Assembly: GCF_902459465.1 (NCBI RefSeq)
Contig: NC_047064.1
Location: forward strand, 12,542,160-12,606,159
Reading direction: 5' to 3'
Length of the DNA: 64,000 bases
Source: Asterias rubens
Taxonomy: Eukaryota > Echinodermata > Asteroidea > Forcipulatida > Asteriidae
Shown: positions 11,046 to 20,979 of the stretch, piece after piece
Layout: each line of letters begins with the position of its first letter
Position numbering within the stretch: the first letter of the stretch is position 1
Made by a program: the position numbers and the translations under genes
The notes under the pieces: generated by a model
What the model saw: only the letters and a program-made list of their open reading frames with translations
What the model was told of the DNA's origin: nothing
Database searches by the model: none

Positions 11046-12283
11046 GAAAGCTTGACCCTGTGTTGGACGAAGTTGGAGTACTAAGAGTTGGCGGACGGCT
11101 CAGGCACCCAAAGCTGCCAGTAGACATCAAGCATCCAGTAATCCTCCCCAAGGACTCTCACGTGTCAAGGTTGATACTTATTGCAGCCCATCAGAGAGTT
11201 GGACATCTTGGAGCCAGCAGCAAAATCACTGAATTGAGACGCAAGTACTGGATACCAAGGGCCAGTCTACTGGTGCGCAGCATCATTGCAAGGTGTGTGC
11301 CGTGCCGTAGATATCGCGGTCGTCTCCAGATACAGAAAATGGCAGACTTACCCGAAGAGCGTTTGGAACCAGACCAGCCAGCCTTTACAAGGTCAGGTGT
11401 CGACTACTTTGGGCCATTCGAAATTAAGCGAGGTAGAAGCGTTCTGAAACGCTATGGCTTGATCTTCACCTGCATGGCTAGCCGCGCCGTCCATCTGGAA
11501 GTTGCTCAAGACCTCTCTGCCAACTCTTGCATCAACGCAGTGCGGAGATTTGCTGCTCGAAGAACCGTCAAGTTTATGAGATCCGACAATGGAACTTACT
11601 TGGTAGGTGCGGAGCGAGAGATGCGGGAGGATATTGAGAAGTGGAACCAAGCGATGATCGACTCCAGTTTGAAGCAGTTGGGTATACAATGGGAGTTCAA
11701 CTGCCCTCTAGCTTCCCACCACGGTGGAGCCTGGGAAAGGCTCATACGCATTACACGGAAGGTGCTGTATGGAGTTATGAAGGAACAGCCAATCAAGCTT
11801 GATGACGAAGGCCTTCAGACACTGTTCTGTGAAGTCGAGGACATCCTTAACAGCAGACCGATCACCACAACGTCTAACAGCCATGACGATGAAGAGGCAC
11901 TGACACCCAACCATCTGTTGCGGCCAGACTCCAATAAGCGCTTACCCCCTGGCATCTTCGTCAAGGAAGACCTGTACCTGATGAAGAAGTGGCGACAAGT
12001 CCAGTACCTGACCAATGTCTTTTGGAGAAGATGGAGCCGCGAATATCTGGTAAGGCTTTAAGAGCATCAGAAATGGACAAAGGAAACCCGGAACATCAAG
12101 GTTGGAGACGTGGTTCTTGTTGCGGACAGCAATCTTGTGCGGAACAGATGGCCCGTGGGGCGAGTCCTTGTGGCTAGTCCAAGTGAAGACGGCTGTGTGA
12201 GAAGTGTGACAGTGCGCATAGGATCATCAGAACTGAGAAGACCAATCACTAAGCTGTGCCTCTTACTGGAAGCGGACAACTAG
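10970..12283 (+). pseudogene. BEL integrase and C-terminal DUF5641-like region
   Basis: The integrase zinc domain (HLGASSKI ... C-V-P-C) is near 11205-11310. The catalytic core runs from about 11380, with D in SGVDYFG, D in RSDNGTYLVG near 11580 and E in HHGGAWERL near 11740. A TAA at 12059-12061 interrupts the C-terminus. Translation in the same frame continues to a natural TAG at 12281-12283 with WTKETRNIKVGDVVLV, typical of the DUF5641 tail of BEL elements. Confidence 0.83.
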
Positions 12284-12408
12284 GAACGGACTGTTGTTTA
12301 CAGTAACATAACCAGTGATCTATTTGGATTGTTTAGTGGATTTTGGTATGAGTCTCTTAGTTTTGTTAATTGCTCTTACCTGTTGGTTCCGCAATTAGGG
12401 AGCCGGGA

Positions 12409-13135
12409 TGTTGCGAGTTGGATTAATTTAATTTGGACTATTGAGGGCGCCTTGCTTAGCAACGCCACTCGGGATCAAGATCTAGTCAATCGTTACGAGT
12501 CAGTTTTGGAGCAGTTAAATTATCTTTTTGTGTTTAGTTTTTTTTGAAGGACCCTGGATCCCAAACCAGCGGTAAGCAGACATTTTATGCATTGCTAATT
12601 TATCATTGTTGGTTTGCTGTAATTATTGGTTTTGGGAGGTAATTCTTGGGGTTTAATGGGGTACGTTTATTTTGGGATAGTTTCGTACTTTCGTGTAATC
12701 TAGGTCATGTCATTACGGGTGCATTTCATGTACGTGTACGTTGGGCTAGGTGGACTCGGGACATTTTGTGGGTTCGCTTCCAGTTTTCATAGGTTTGGGG
12801 GAGGGTTTCCTGTAATGGGTTGTTAGTAGTTATTTCCATGTCAGGTTTGCTTGGTAAAATAATAGGGCCTGTTTTATATAACTTTAGTTGAGCTGTAGGT
12901 TACAGCGCCCTCTCGTGGTCAGTTTATGAAGTTCCCAGTTTTTCCTGGATTTGTTGTTAAAGGTGTTTTTGACCCTAGTTGACGTGCAAGGCAGTTGTAT
13001 GGTGCAAGGCAGTTGTATGGTGCAAGGCAGTTGTATTGTGCAAGGCAGTTGTATAGAGCAATTGTATGTTGGAGAAGTGGAACAATAAAGAAAGAACTCA
13101 GAATTAAAACGTTGTTTCAATCAACCGACGTTACA
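12409..13135 (+). repeat. 3' LTR of BEL element
   Basis: Preceded by the purine tract GGGAGCCGGGA. It has the same TG...CA ends as the 5' LTR and carries four copies of the 17-bp GGCAGTTGTAT repeat. The LTRs differ by two indels and scattered substitutions, consistent with an old insertion. Confidence 0.92.
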
Positions 13136-13570
13136 GTCAACTTTTGACATCAATTTGGTGTCGGAATTAAACAGTTAGTTAGACTTAATATTTTGGTCAC
13201 GTTGAGATGTAATGTTTGAGTCATTATGCTGACATTAATACAACATCATTTTTGGTCAAGCTGTGATGTCAATTTGGCGTCTAATTATTGATATCAGTTA
13301 AATATCATTTAATGGTCAACTTTTGACATCAATTAGCGTCAGAATTAAGTAAATAGTTATACGTCATATTTTGGTCATGTTAAGATAGAGGCTGGTACGT
13401 CGTTAATACAACGTCCATTTTATAAGGTCATCCCGTGATGTAAATTAGGCGTCAATTTACTGAAATCAGTAAAATGTCATTTGAAGGTCAACTTTTGACA
13501 ACAATTTGGCGCTGATATATTGTAGTTAGTTTCTGACCAACGTATGACGTCTGATAGACGTCATATTTTG
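13136..13570. repeat. ~178-bp satellite, right part
   Basis: Continuation of the array split by BEL. The marker GGTCAACTTTTGACATCAA recurs near 13137, 13313 and 13486 (spacing ~173-178 bp) with degenerate GACGTCA sites. Confidence 0.75.
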
Positions 13571-13962
13571 GTGTAATTGCGAAATTAAATGATTTATTGT
13601 TCAGTTTCTTTTCTAAATTCTTTTAGAAAAAAAAAGTTTTGGGCCTCAACACTTCTTTCAATACTTTCATTTGCTAATTATTAATTATAAATTTAACCAA
13701 TTAAATAAAATAAAACCATGACTGCAGAGTTTATGTATCCTAGACTATTTATATATGATACGTGTTGTATGCTATAGGTATGAGGGATAGCATGTACGGC
13801 CCCTCATACAATCCCGTGCCATCCCCAGAAAACTAATGTTTTGTGATGTTCTGCACGTGCGGGAAGTCAAGACGGTAATTGTTAAGCGCGGTGTGTAGTT
13901 ACAGCGCGGTGTAGATACGGGGACGATACACACACCCTCGATCCCAGTATGTGTGGTTGTGT
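13571..13962. other. AT-rich spacer, no gene seen
   Basis: An A-run and AT-rich sequence to 13740, then unique-looking sequence with CpG-containing segments. No open frame, RNA or clear repeat is recognised. Confidence 0.5.
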
Positions 13963-14262
13963 GAGTCAGTCCATAGAGTTATATTAAGAACTAGAGGGCG
14001 CACGAGTGATGCTTCGTGCACAAACGCCACGGGACCGCAAGATGACAAGCGCGTCATTCTGCACGCGCGTTGAATATGAAATACACGTTTGAGGTTTTTT
14101 TATTGAACGCTCACGCGATGCTGTTTGTTCAACTTACAAAATGGCCGCACAAACACACGCTGTGGGATAGCTGTTTTGTCAACTTAGAAAATGGCCGCCT
14201 GCTCGCATACCGGGCGGCCAGTGCGCGCTCTAGTTCTTATATATAACTCTATGGAGTCAGTC
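13963..14262 (+). mobile_element. MITE family 1, copy 1, with 9-bp target duplication
   Basis: A 282-bp non-coding element (13972-14253) with ~32-bp terminal inverted repeats beginning CATAGAGTTATAT and continuing AAGAACTAGAGGGCGCAC. It is flanked by perfect 9-bp direct repeats GAGTCAGTC (13963-13971, 14254-14262). A 9-bp duplication suits Mutator-like or Merlin-type elements; the family is not assigned. A second copy is at 31588-31881 in the opposite direction. Confidence 0.88.
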
Positions 14263-14366
14263 GCAATCATAGATATAGAATTAAAATAACTAGATCGGCC
14301 GCGCGTACACACGCGCCATTGCCTGTGTAGAAGCATTTTTGGTTCGCCATGGACGCGGTAAAATGT

Positions 14367-14388
14367 CACGTGCTGACGGCAACGCGCA
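14367..14388 (+). repeat. Subterminal inverted repeat of the P-like transposon (left)
   Basis: CACGTGCTGACGGCAACGCG followed by CA, about 100 bp from the left end. Its exact reverse complement is at 24258-24279, about 65 bp from the right end. Drosophila P elements carry 11-bp subterminal inverted repeats in a similar position. Confidence 0.8.
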
Positions 14389-14399
14389 GAATACAAATA

Positions 14400-15305
14400 A
14401 TTGACAATGCCAGTTTCGTGTTACTAACAAGTAGTGTACATTATTAAACGATCGTCTTAACATTGACTTAACATGTTTGTTGGTAGCTACAATGCAGTTT
14501 AAACTAACCAATTAACCAGTAAAGTTTTTAAATTCAATTAATTCAGTTCCAGTCAGACACATTTTATTTCCATACTTCTGTGAAAGGGTCGACAAGATGA
14601 AGCTGGAGTAAAGCAATGAAGACCTAAGCAGGATAAATGTAATGATAAGATAAGAGTATGTGACTGTTTTGATAAGTAGAACCTTGTAAAAAAAAAGACA
14701 CACAGACAAACACAGAAAACACAAACAGACAGACAGACATGCAAACAAAAGAACAGACGAACATAAGACATGACAGCTGAAACAAGATAGATTAGAGACG
14801 CTTCAACGAACTCGTCATTATCGAAAGATATGAAATTCCCAATAAAGAACGGCACAAAATATTGATAAAAAAGAACAGTTTAAAACAATAATAAAGATAA
14901 ACAAAATGAAATTAAATGATGAAAAAATAATTAAATAAATAAATAAATAAAACAAAAAAAGAAATAAATGATTGAATAATGATCGATGTTGCTACTGAGT
15001 TCTAAAGTAACCTGTACAATTCAGAGAATTTATCCAAAACCCATTTAGATGAAATTGTGTCGAACATTGAAGCTTAAGCAATTCCTGAAGGTATCCTTGA
15101 AGATTCGGATAACAAAAAAATCCCCGAAGAAGAGATAAAACATGCTCTCTTTCAAATGAACGAAAACAAAAGTCTATGTAAAAACGGCCTCACGGTAGAA
15201 TTTTACCAAATATTTTGGTATATAATGACATCTTGGAATTATACAATGATTATTTTTAAGCAATTCTATGAGGTCCGCTTTGGTCGAGGACCCGTCATGA
15301 TTTAA
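14400..15305. other. Non-coding left interior of the P-like transposon
   Basis: AT-rich sequence with an ACAGACAGAC microsatellite near 14725 and an AAATAAAT run near 14930. No coding potential is seen. Confidence 0.5.
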
Positions 15306-15683
15306 AGACAGGACACTATTGGTAATTGTCAAAGACCAGTCATCTCACTTGGTGTATCTAAACATATGGATAAAACAACAAAGCTGTGAAAATTTGAGCT
15401 CAATTGGTCGTCGAAGTTGCGGGATATGAATGAAATAAAAAATACCCTTGTCACACGAAGTTGTGCGCTTTCAGATGCTTGATTTCGAGACCTCAAATTC
15501 TAAACTTGAGGTCTCGAAATCAAATTCGTGGAAAATTACTTCTTTTTCGAAAACTACGTCACTTCAGAAAGAACCGTTTCTCAAAATGTTTTATACTATC
15601 AACCTCTCCCCATTACTCGTTACCAAGTGAGGTTTCATGCTAAACATTATTTTGAGTAATTACCAATAGTGTCTACTGCCTCT
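15306..15683 (+). mobile_element. MITE family 2 ('ACACTATTGGTAATT'), copy 1
   Basis: A ~380-bp non-coding element with inverted ends GGACACTATTGGTAATTGTC (15311-15330) and its near reverse complement at 15655-15675. An internal inverted pair, TCGAGACCTCAAATTCTAA against TTGAGGTCTCGAAATC, sits near 15483-15520. A short derivative is at 27331-27512. Confidence 0.75.
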
Positions 15684-15779
15684 AAACAACTGGCGTCCTA
15701 ATAGTCTTTTAAATGTTGACTACAATATTTTGTAAAAACTATCACCAATCGTCTGAAACCAGTCATGTCCTTTGTAGTT

Positions 15780-16555
15780 TTATTGCCCTTTGAACAAAAC
15801 CAACTTGGAATACACGCTTCGTACTTTCTGGCCTTGAAGTTTCTCTGTTTTTTTTTTCCCGAAGTCATACGCCCTGACTCGAAGATACTGGCGAGCGATG
15901 CTGGTTACCAGGCTCTCTCCATGTGATGGATCGTGGAGGAAAGAATTAGCTGGATCAAGGGTGTGCTGTGGTGACGAAAACACACCACTCTTTATCATAT
16001 CTTGGGTCTCCATAAGGTTGGCCATAGGTGACAGTGTGGTGGTACCATTATACATACGGAACACTCGCTCCGAAGCTTTACAAACGGCCATGGCTTCATC
16101 AGATGGGTATATCAACCCCCCGTTATCTCGTAGTTGGATTAGATGAAGATGCCTGTCGTAGTGATGAGGAGTTGGAGGAAGTTTTACTAGAGCCTCCATG
16201 CATTCGGTGCATGGATTGATTGATTTTACGATTTTTCTTATCACGAATCCAGATATATATGCAACTATATTGCAATTAAACTCACTGAGTTCAGGAGGTA
16301 CTCCAGGTATGGTCGTGATGACATCTGTAGGTGGGGTTAGGGACAGTAGGGCCGTGTCATCCTGTACCGTTGAGTTTGTGTTTGATGGTGGCGGATTGAT
16401 GTGGCACAACAGGAGCTGTCGGTACGCTCGTCTATGTGACCGAATTTAAGCAGAACTGGGCAACAGATGGGTTATTGTTGTGCCCTCCTCTACCCCTGAT
16501 AGCACCGAAGAAGAGCTCCAGGTGGTCTTGGCTCAACTTGTAAGTCAACAAATAC
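15780..16555 (-). pseudogene. P-like THAP transposase, last exon (C-terminal third)
   Basis: The acceptor CAG at 16556-16558 is followed by YLLTYKLSQDHLELFFGAIR and GRGGHNNNP, the signature of P-element/THAP9 transposases. The preceding exon ends one codon-phase earlier at 20980, so the exons join exactly. A one-base shift near 16447 moves the frame, after which the P-type C-terminal block YISGFVIRKIVK ... C-T-E-C ... GGLIYPSDEAM runs to a stop at 15780. The 4.4-kb intron between this exon and the previous one holds PLE copy 2. The family catalyses cut-and-paste transposition with a DDE/DDD core. This copy is a pseudogene. Confidence 0.88.
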
Positions 16556-16694
16556 CTGGAAACATTGTAAAACATGCCAGTTAACTACATTTCCATATAC
16601 TTTCCATTGTCGCCAGAATCTATACTTTTACATCAATGGAATGTTACGAGATACACAAATCTAAATATTACTACAAATAATAAAATTATTTCCT

Positions 16695-17600
16695 TCCTCT
16701 ACAGAAAATATATTTCCTTCCTCTACAGACATTTTTCCTTCCTCTACAGATTACTAATAAATCATTATTTTTCGCCCTATAGGATTGTAAATACAACTAA
16801 ATAATTTTGTTGGCAGGTTTTTAACCTATTTGTTTTGTAGGATTGTGTTTAACCCGCTTTTTTTCACAGGCTTGCGTTAACGTTTTCCTTTTCAGATTTT
16901 TTGTTAACCTTTTCCTTTTCAGATTTGTACATAACGTATATTTTTCTGCAGGTTTTATAACCCTTTCTTTTACAGGACTATATTTACCGCTATTTTTTCA
17001 CAGGTTTATATTAACGTTTTCCCTTTCAGGTTTGTACATAACTTTTCCTTTTCAGATTTTGTACATAACTTGATTTTTCAACAAGTTTGTGTTAACCCAT
17101 TTTTTCTTTTCAGATTTGTACATAACGTATATATTTTTCTGCAGGTTTTATAACCCTTTCTTTTACAGGACTATATTTACCGCTATTTTTTTCACAGGTT
17201 TATATTTACGTTTTCCCTTTCAGGTTTGTACATAACTTTTCTTTTCAGATTTATACATAACGTATATATTTTTCTGCAGGTTTTATAACCCTTTCTTTTA
17301 CAGGACTATATTTACCGTTATTTTTTTCACAACTTTATATTAACGTTTTCCCTTTCAGGTTTGTACATAACTTTTCCGTTTCAGATTTTGTACTTACTTT
17401 GATTTTTCAACAAGTTTGTGTTAACCCATTTTTTCTTTTCAGGTTTGTACATAATTTTTTTTTTGCAGGTTTAACCCGTTCTTTTACAGGGTCTTGTTAA
17501 CCCCATTTATTCGCAGGTTTATTTTACTTTTATCTTTCACGTCTGTTAATTAATAATCAATTTTGTACAGGATTTATAACCCGTTCTCTCCACAGGAATG
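16695..17600 (+). repeat. PLE 5' array: about 30 tandem branch-point / polypyrimidine / AG units
   Basis: Units of 24-31 bp follow the pattern GTTTRTA-N-TAAC-pyrimidines-CAG, for example TTTGTACATAACTTTTCCTT ending TTCAG. Each carries a TNAC-like branch site, a T/C run and a CAG/TAG, the three parts of a 3' splice site. They group into ~190-bp higher-order blocks. The first three units (16695-16758) share TTCCTTCCTCTACAG. Copy 1 carries the same array upstream of its ORF. Confidence 0.85.
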
Positions 17601-17640
17601 ATTTAAGATATTTCCCCTTGACTGTATTCCCCCATCTATT

Positions 17641-20368
17641 ATGGCACTTGCTCCCGACACCAAGTGCATTTTCCGCAAGCTTCGTAAGCTTAAGGAAAAG
17701 AACACCCGTTACATGTCACATCTTGATAACTACCGTTTTTATCGTTTGTCCCGTATCATTCCCAAAGGCCTACAGATCAAGTGTACCCCTTCCTTTGGGG
17801 ACCTTGACCCATCCTTTTTGAAGAAATGGAACAAGACACTCACTAATACGTCTTTCCGTTTGATCAAGTTGCTGGAAAATCAATGCCAACAATTCATTGA
17901 TAATCAGTTACTTGAGATAACAAACACTGAGTCTCAACTCCAGGAGTCATGCTCTATTGAAGAGTTTGAACAGTTACAAGATACCATACTATGTAACGTC
18001 AAACACTTAAGGTCCACCCTAATGGACAAACAGAACAAGAAACGTATGATCGCCTGGCTAACCATAAGAAACACACCCATAGACGTTTCCACAGTAAGAG
18101 AGCCACCATTGCTCCTCCTACTGTTAGGTTGCCAGAGACCAATACTGTAGTTAACCTGTCTGACATGGTCCTTACTGACCCACAGGTTAAACTCCTCTCA
18201 AGGGGTCTTAAGTTTTGCCCCACACCCAGAGAGCCTATAACCAACTTCTTTTCCAACAGGACATGGCCCAATTCAATCGTAGGTTACGCCTACGTGAATA
18301 CTTTCGTGTAGAGCCCTCCATGGATGACGAGTCATCTGTGGAGACCCAACCTATTCCCCGCAACCGCTTCAGGGAAAAGAGTACTTGGGTACCCCCTAAG
18401 AACCGAGATGTGTCTCTAGAGACATACATCAATTCGGTTAACTCCGAGGTTCTTAAGGCCCCCAGTACCCCTACTCCCAACAACCTCCCCCAAGATGAGC
18501 GTCACGCCCTTACACAACTCCGCCAATCACCAGACATAGTGATTAAACGGGCTGACAAGGGGTCCGCAGTTGTAGTCATGAACACACATGACTACATTGC
18601 TGAGGGCCTTAGACAGCTCAGTAACACTGATCATTACATTGAATGTGCTTCTGATCCCACTGAATCTTTCTCCCAAGATATCAGCGACACCCTGGTTAAG
18701 ATTTATAATGCCAATGATATTGAGAAAGATACATTTAACTATCTCCTCCCACATGACCCCCGTACAGCAAGGTTCTACCTTCTACCTAAGATACACAAGC
18801 CCAATAACCCGGGGAGACCTATTGTATCTGGGAATGGTAGCCCCACAGAGCGCATTTCTGAGTTTGTCGATAGCTTCCTCAAACCCTTAGTCTGCCGTAT
18901 TCCTTCCTTCATCAAGGATACCAAAGACTTTCTCCACAAACTAGATGAGGTCAAGCACCAAATACCTGACTCTGCTATTTTGGTTACTTTTGATGTTTCA
19001 TCACTGTATACTAACATACCCCATCATGAAGGCATGAGTGCATGTGTCTCTGCCCTCAATGCTAGTAATCAGTCCCGCCCCTCAGTGAGCCATATTAAGG
19101 AACTCATGAGCCACATTCTAATGAAGAATAATTTCACATTTTCTGACAGGCATTTTCTACAGGTACAGGGTACTGCCATGGGTACCAAAATGGCACCCTC
19201 ATATGCTAACCTATTCATGTCTCAGTTGGAGGACAGACTCCTGTCCTCCGCCCCCAACCGACCACTAGTTTGGTGGAGATTTATTGATGATATTTTCTCC
19301 ATCTGGTGTGGTGACCAAGACAGCTTGGATGAGTTTATTGACCATATCAACTCATTTCACCCCACCATAAAGTTCACTACCGAACAATCTCTCACCAGTG
19401 TGAACTTTCTAGATGTGACAATAACCAAGTCTCCTAATGGCCTTGTCACAGATGTTTACAGTAAACCCACCGACACCCACCAGTACCTTCTCTCCAATAG
19501 CTGTCACCCTAGTCACTGTAAGAAGGCAATTGCTTACAGTCAGGCCTTACGTATCAGGCGTATCTGTTCCACAGATACCCTGTACAAGAGGCGCTCATCA
19601 GAGCTAAGGAAACACCTTGTATCTAGGGGACACAGCGAACGTAGGGTCCAACTTGCTATCAACAGGGCTCTCAACGTACCTCGTCATACTCTGTTGACTA
19701 ACACGGGAGCTAAAAAAGCTCCTACCAATAGAGTTGCTTTGGTCACCACTTTCCACCCCAAACTACCCAAACTTCCCTCAATTCTCAATAATAACATGCC
19801 TATACTTCACTCCTCCAGCAGGTTACACTCAGCAATCACTGAGGTTCCCATGGTTGCATTCCGCCGCCCTAAGAACCTTGGTGACATACTAGTCAGGGCC
19901 AAACTTCCCCCAGGTACAGTCCAAACACAACCCCCGACAGATATACTGGGCTGTCACAAATGTACCCGTTCCAAATGCAAAACGTGTCTGCACATTAAGC
20001 CCTCACTTAAGGTGAAGAGTCATACCACTGGCTCTTCATACAACATCAAGACCGACTCTGAATGCAGCACGTCTAATGTAGTCTATGTCATATCATGTAA
20101 GAGATGTGGGCTACAATATGTGGGAGAGACTAAGACCAAACTTAGTCTTCGCTTTGCGAATCATGTCTCTTCCATAAAGACTAAGAAACCGTACCCAGTC
20201 TCTATCCACTTCAACAGCCCCAATCATAGTGTCATTGATGTTGAACTTCTGGTGATTGAAGCTTGCAATGGTGATGACACACACCGCAAGAATAGAGAAT
20301 CACACTGGATTCACCAACTCAAGACAGTCAAACCCTTTGGACTTAACATAAACACTGGTGTTAAATAA
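17641..20368 (+). pseudogene. Penelope-like RT with C-terminal GIY-YIG endonuclease
   Basis: The ATG at 17641 matches the start of copy 1. A one-base loss near 18048 and a two-base change near 18236, both visible against copy 1, break the N-terminal part. From 18215 the frame is open for 717 codons. The RT has FYLLPKIHKP (near 18775), TFDVSSLYTNIPH (near 18990), GTAMGTKMAP (near 19170) and RFIDDIFSIW (near 19280). A cysteine cluster (CHKCTRSKCKTC, near 19952) precedes a GIY-YIG nuclease (near 20080-20350) with C-K-R-C inserted before YVGET, the arginine in LSLRFANH, and a distal E in RESHWI. This is the Penelope/Neptune-type architecture for target-primed reverse transcription. Only the two small lesions stop a full protein. 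Confidence 0.92.
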
Positions 20369-20945
20369 CTTCTCATTACCCTCCACTTCACTTCTGCCTA
20401 AGAACTTATATGTTGTATATATTCTGTACATAAAGTATAAATTAACCTAGTTTAAAGTTGTTTTTATAAATTCATCACTGTAACTATCTGATGTAAGTAA
20501 CCCCCCCCCTTTTTCCACAGGTCCCTCATACCTATTTTTAAAATCATCATACCTTTGATCTTGCTATTCTTATTAATTGACCATTGTTAGTTGCATCATG
20601 ATGCAACTTGCTCTCTAATCCTACCCTTTCATGTCTCCCTGCATTGTTGTCGAACAATACTTTTACCACTTTTATGGTCCAGTAACCCTTCCTTTCATTC
20701 TAAACATCCTTTGTCCTCGCCACTCCACTCCTATTGGTTCATAGCCACCAATATTGTTTCTGAAATAGGAACTTTGATTGGCTGTTATTTTCCCACTTCT
20801 TTCTGGATCCTTTCCTTAATCCCTTTCCCCCTCTCTTTTTCTATAAATGGATATGTATTTGTTTGTAATTGTTTTATGCCTCTGAAGAAGGTCCGGATTG
20901 GATCGAAAGCTAAGGCCATCTACCCTATTCATTAAATAATAAAAA
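20369..20945 (+). other. PLE 3' untranslated region with palindrome and HHR-like core
   Basis: Includes a perfect 18-bp palindrome GTTGCATCATGATGCAAC at about 20591-20608 and, near the 3' end, CTGAAGA (20882-20888), a short GGTCC/GGATC hairpin and CGAAA (20904-20908). This order resembles the catalytic core of hammerhead ribozymes, which are known in PLE terminal repeats. The third stem is not convincing here. Confidence 0.5.
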
Positions 20946-20979
20946 TATATATATTTTTGTAATGCTTAATATGACGTAC

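Larger units (their letters stand above)
5626..13135 (+). mobile_element. BEL/Pao LTR retrotransposon, full length but decayed
   Basis: The element is 7.5 kb with LTRs at 5626-6350 and 12409-13135 and the 5-bp target duplication GTCAA (5621-5625 and 13136-13140). Removing it restores a continuous satellite unit. Gag, A17-type protease, RT, RNase H, integrase and a C-terminal DUF5641-type region are in BEL order. The coding region carries at least three in-frame stops and two frameshifts, so this copy is not autonomous. Confidence 0.93.
16690..20945 (+). mobile_element. Penelope-like element copy 2, near full length
   Basis: Comprises a 5' array of acceptor-like units (about 16695-17600), an ORF region starting at 17641 (RT plus GIY-YIG), a 3' untranslated region and a 3' end near 20945 (CCTATTCATTAAATAATAAAAA). 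It is inserted in the last intron of the P-like transposase, antisense to it. Exact ends are uncertain because both flanks are AT-rich and PLE duplications vary. Confidence 0.88.

Noticed and set aside
14290..14855. Cysteine-rich minus-strand frames at the left of the P-like transposon
   Set aside because: They arise from an ACAGAC microsatellite and terminal-repeat sequence; no homologous domain.
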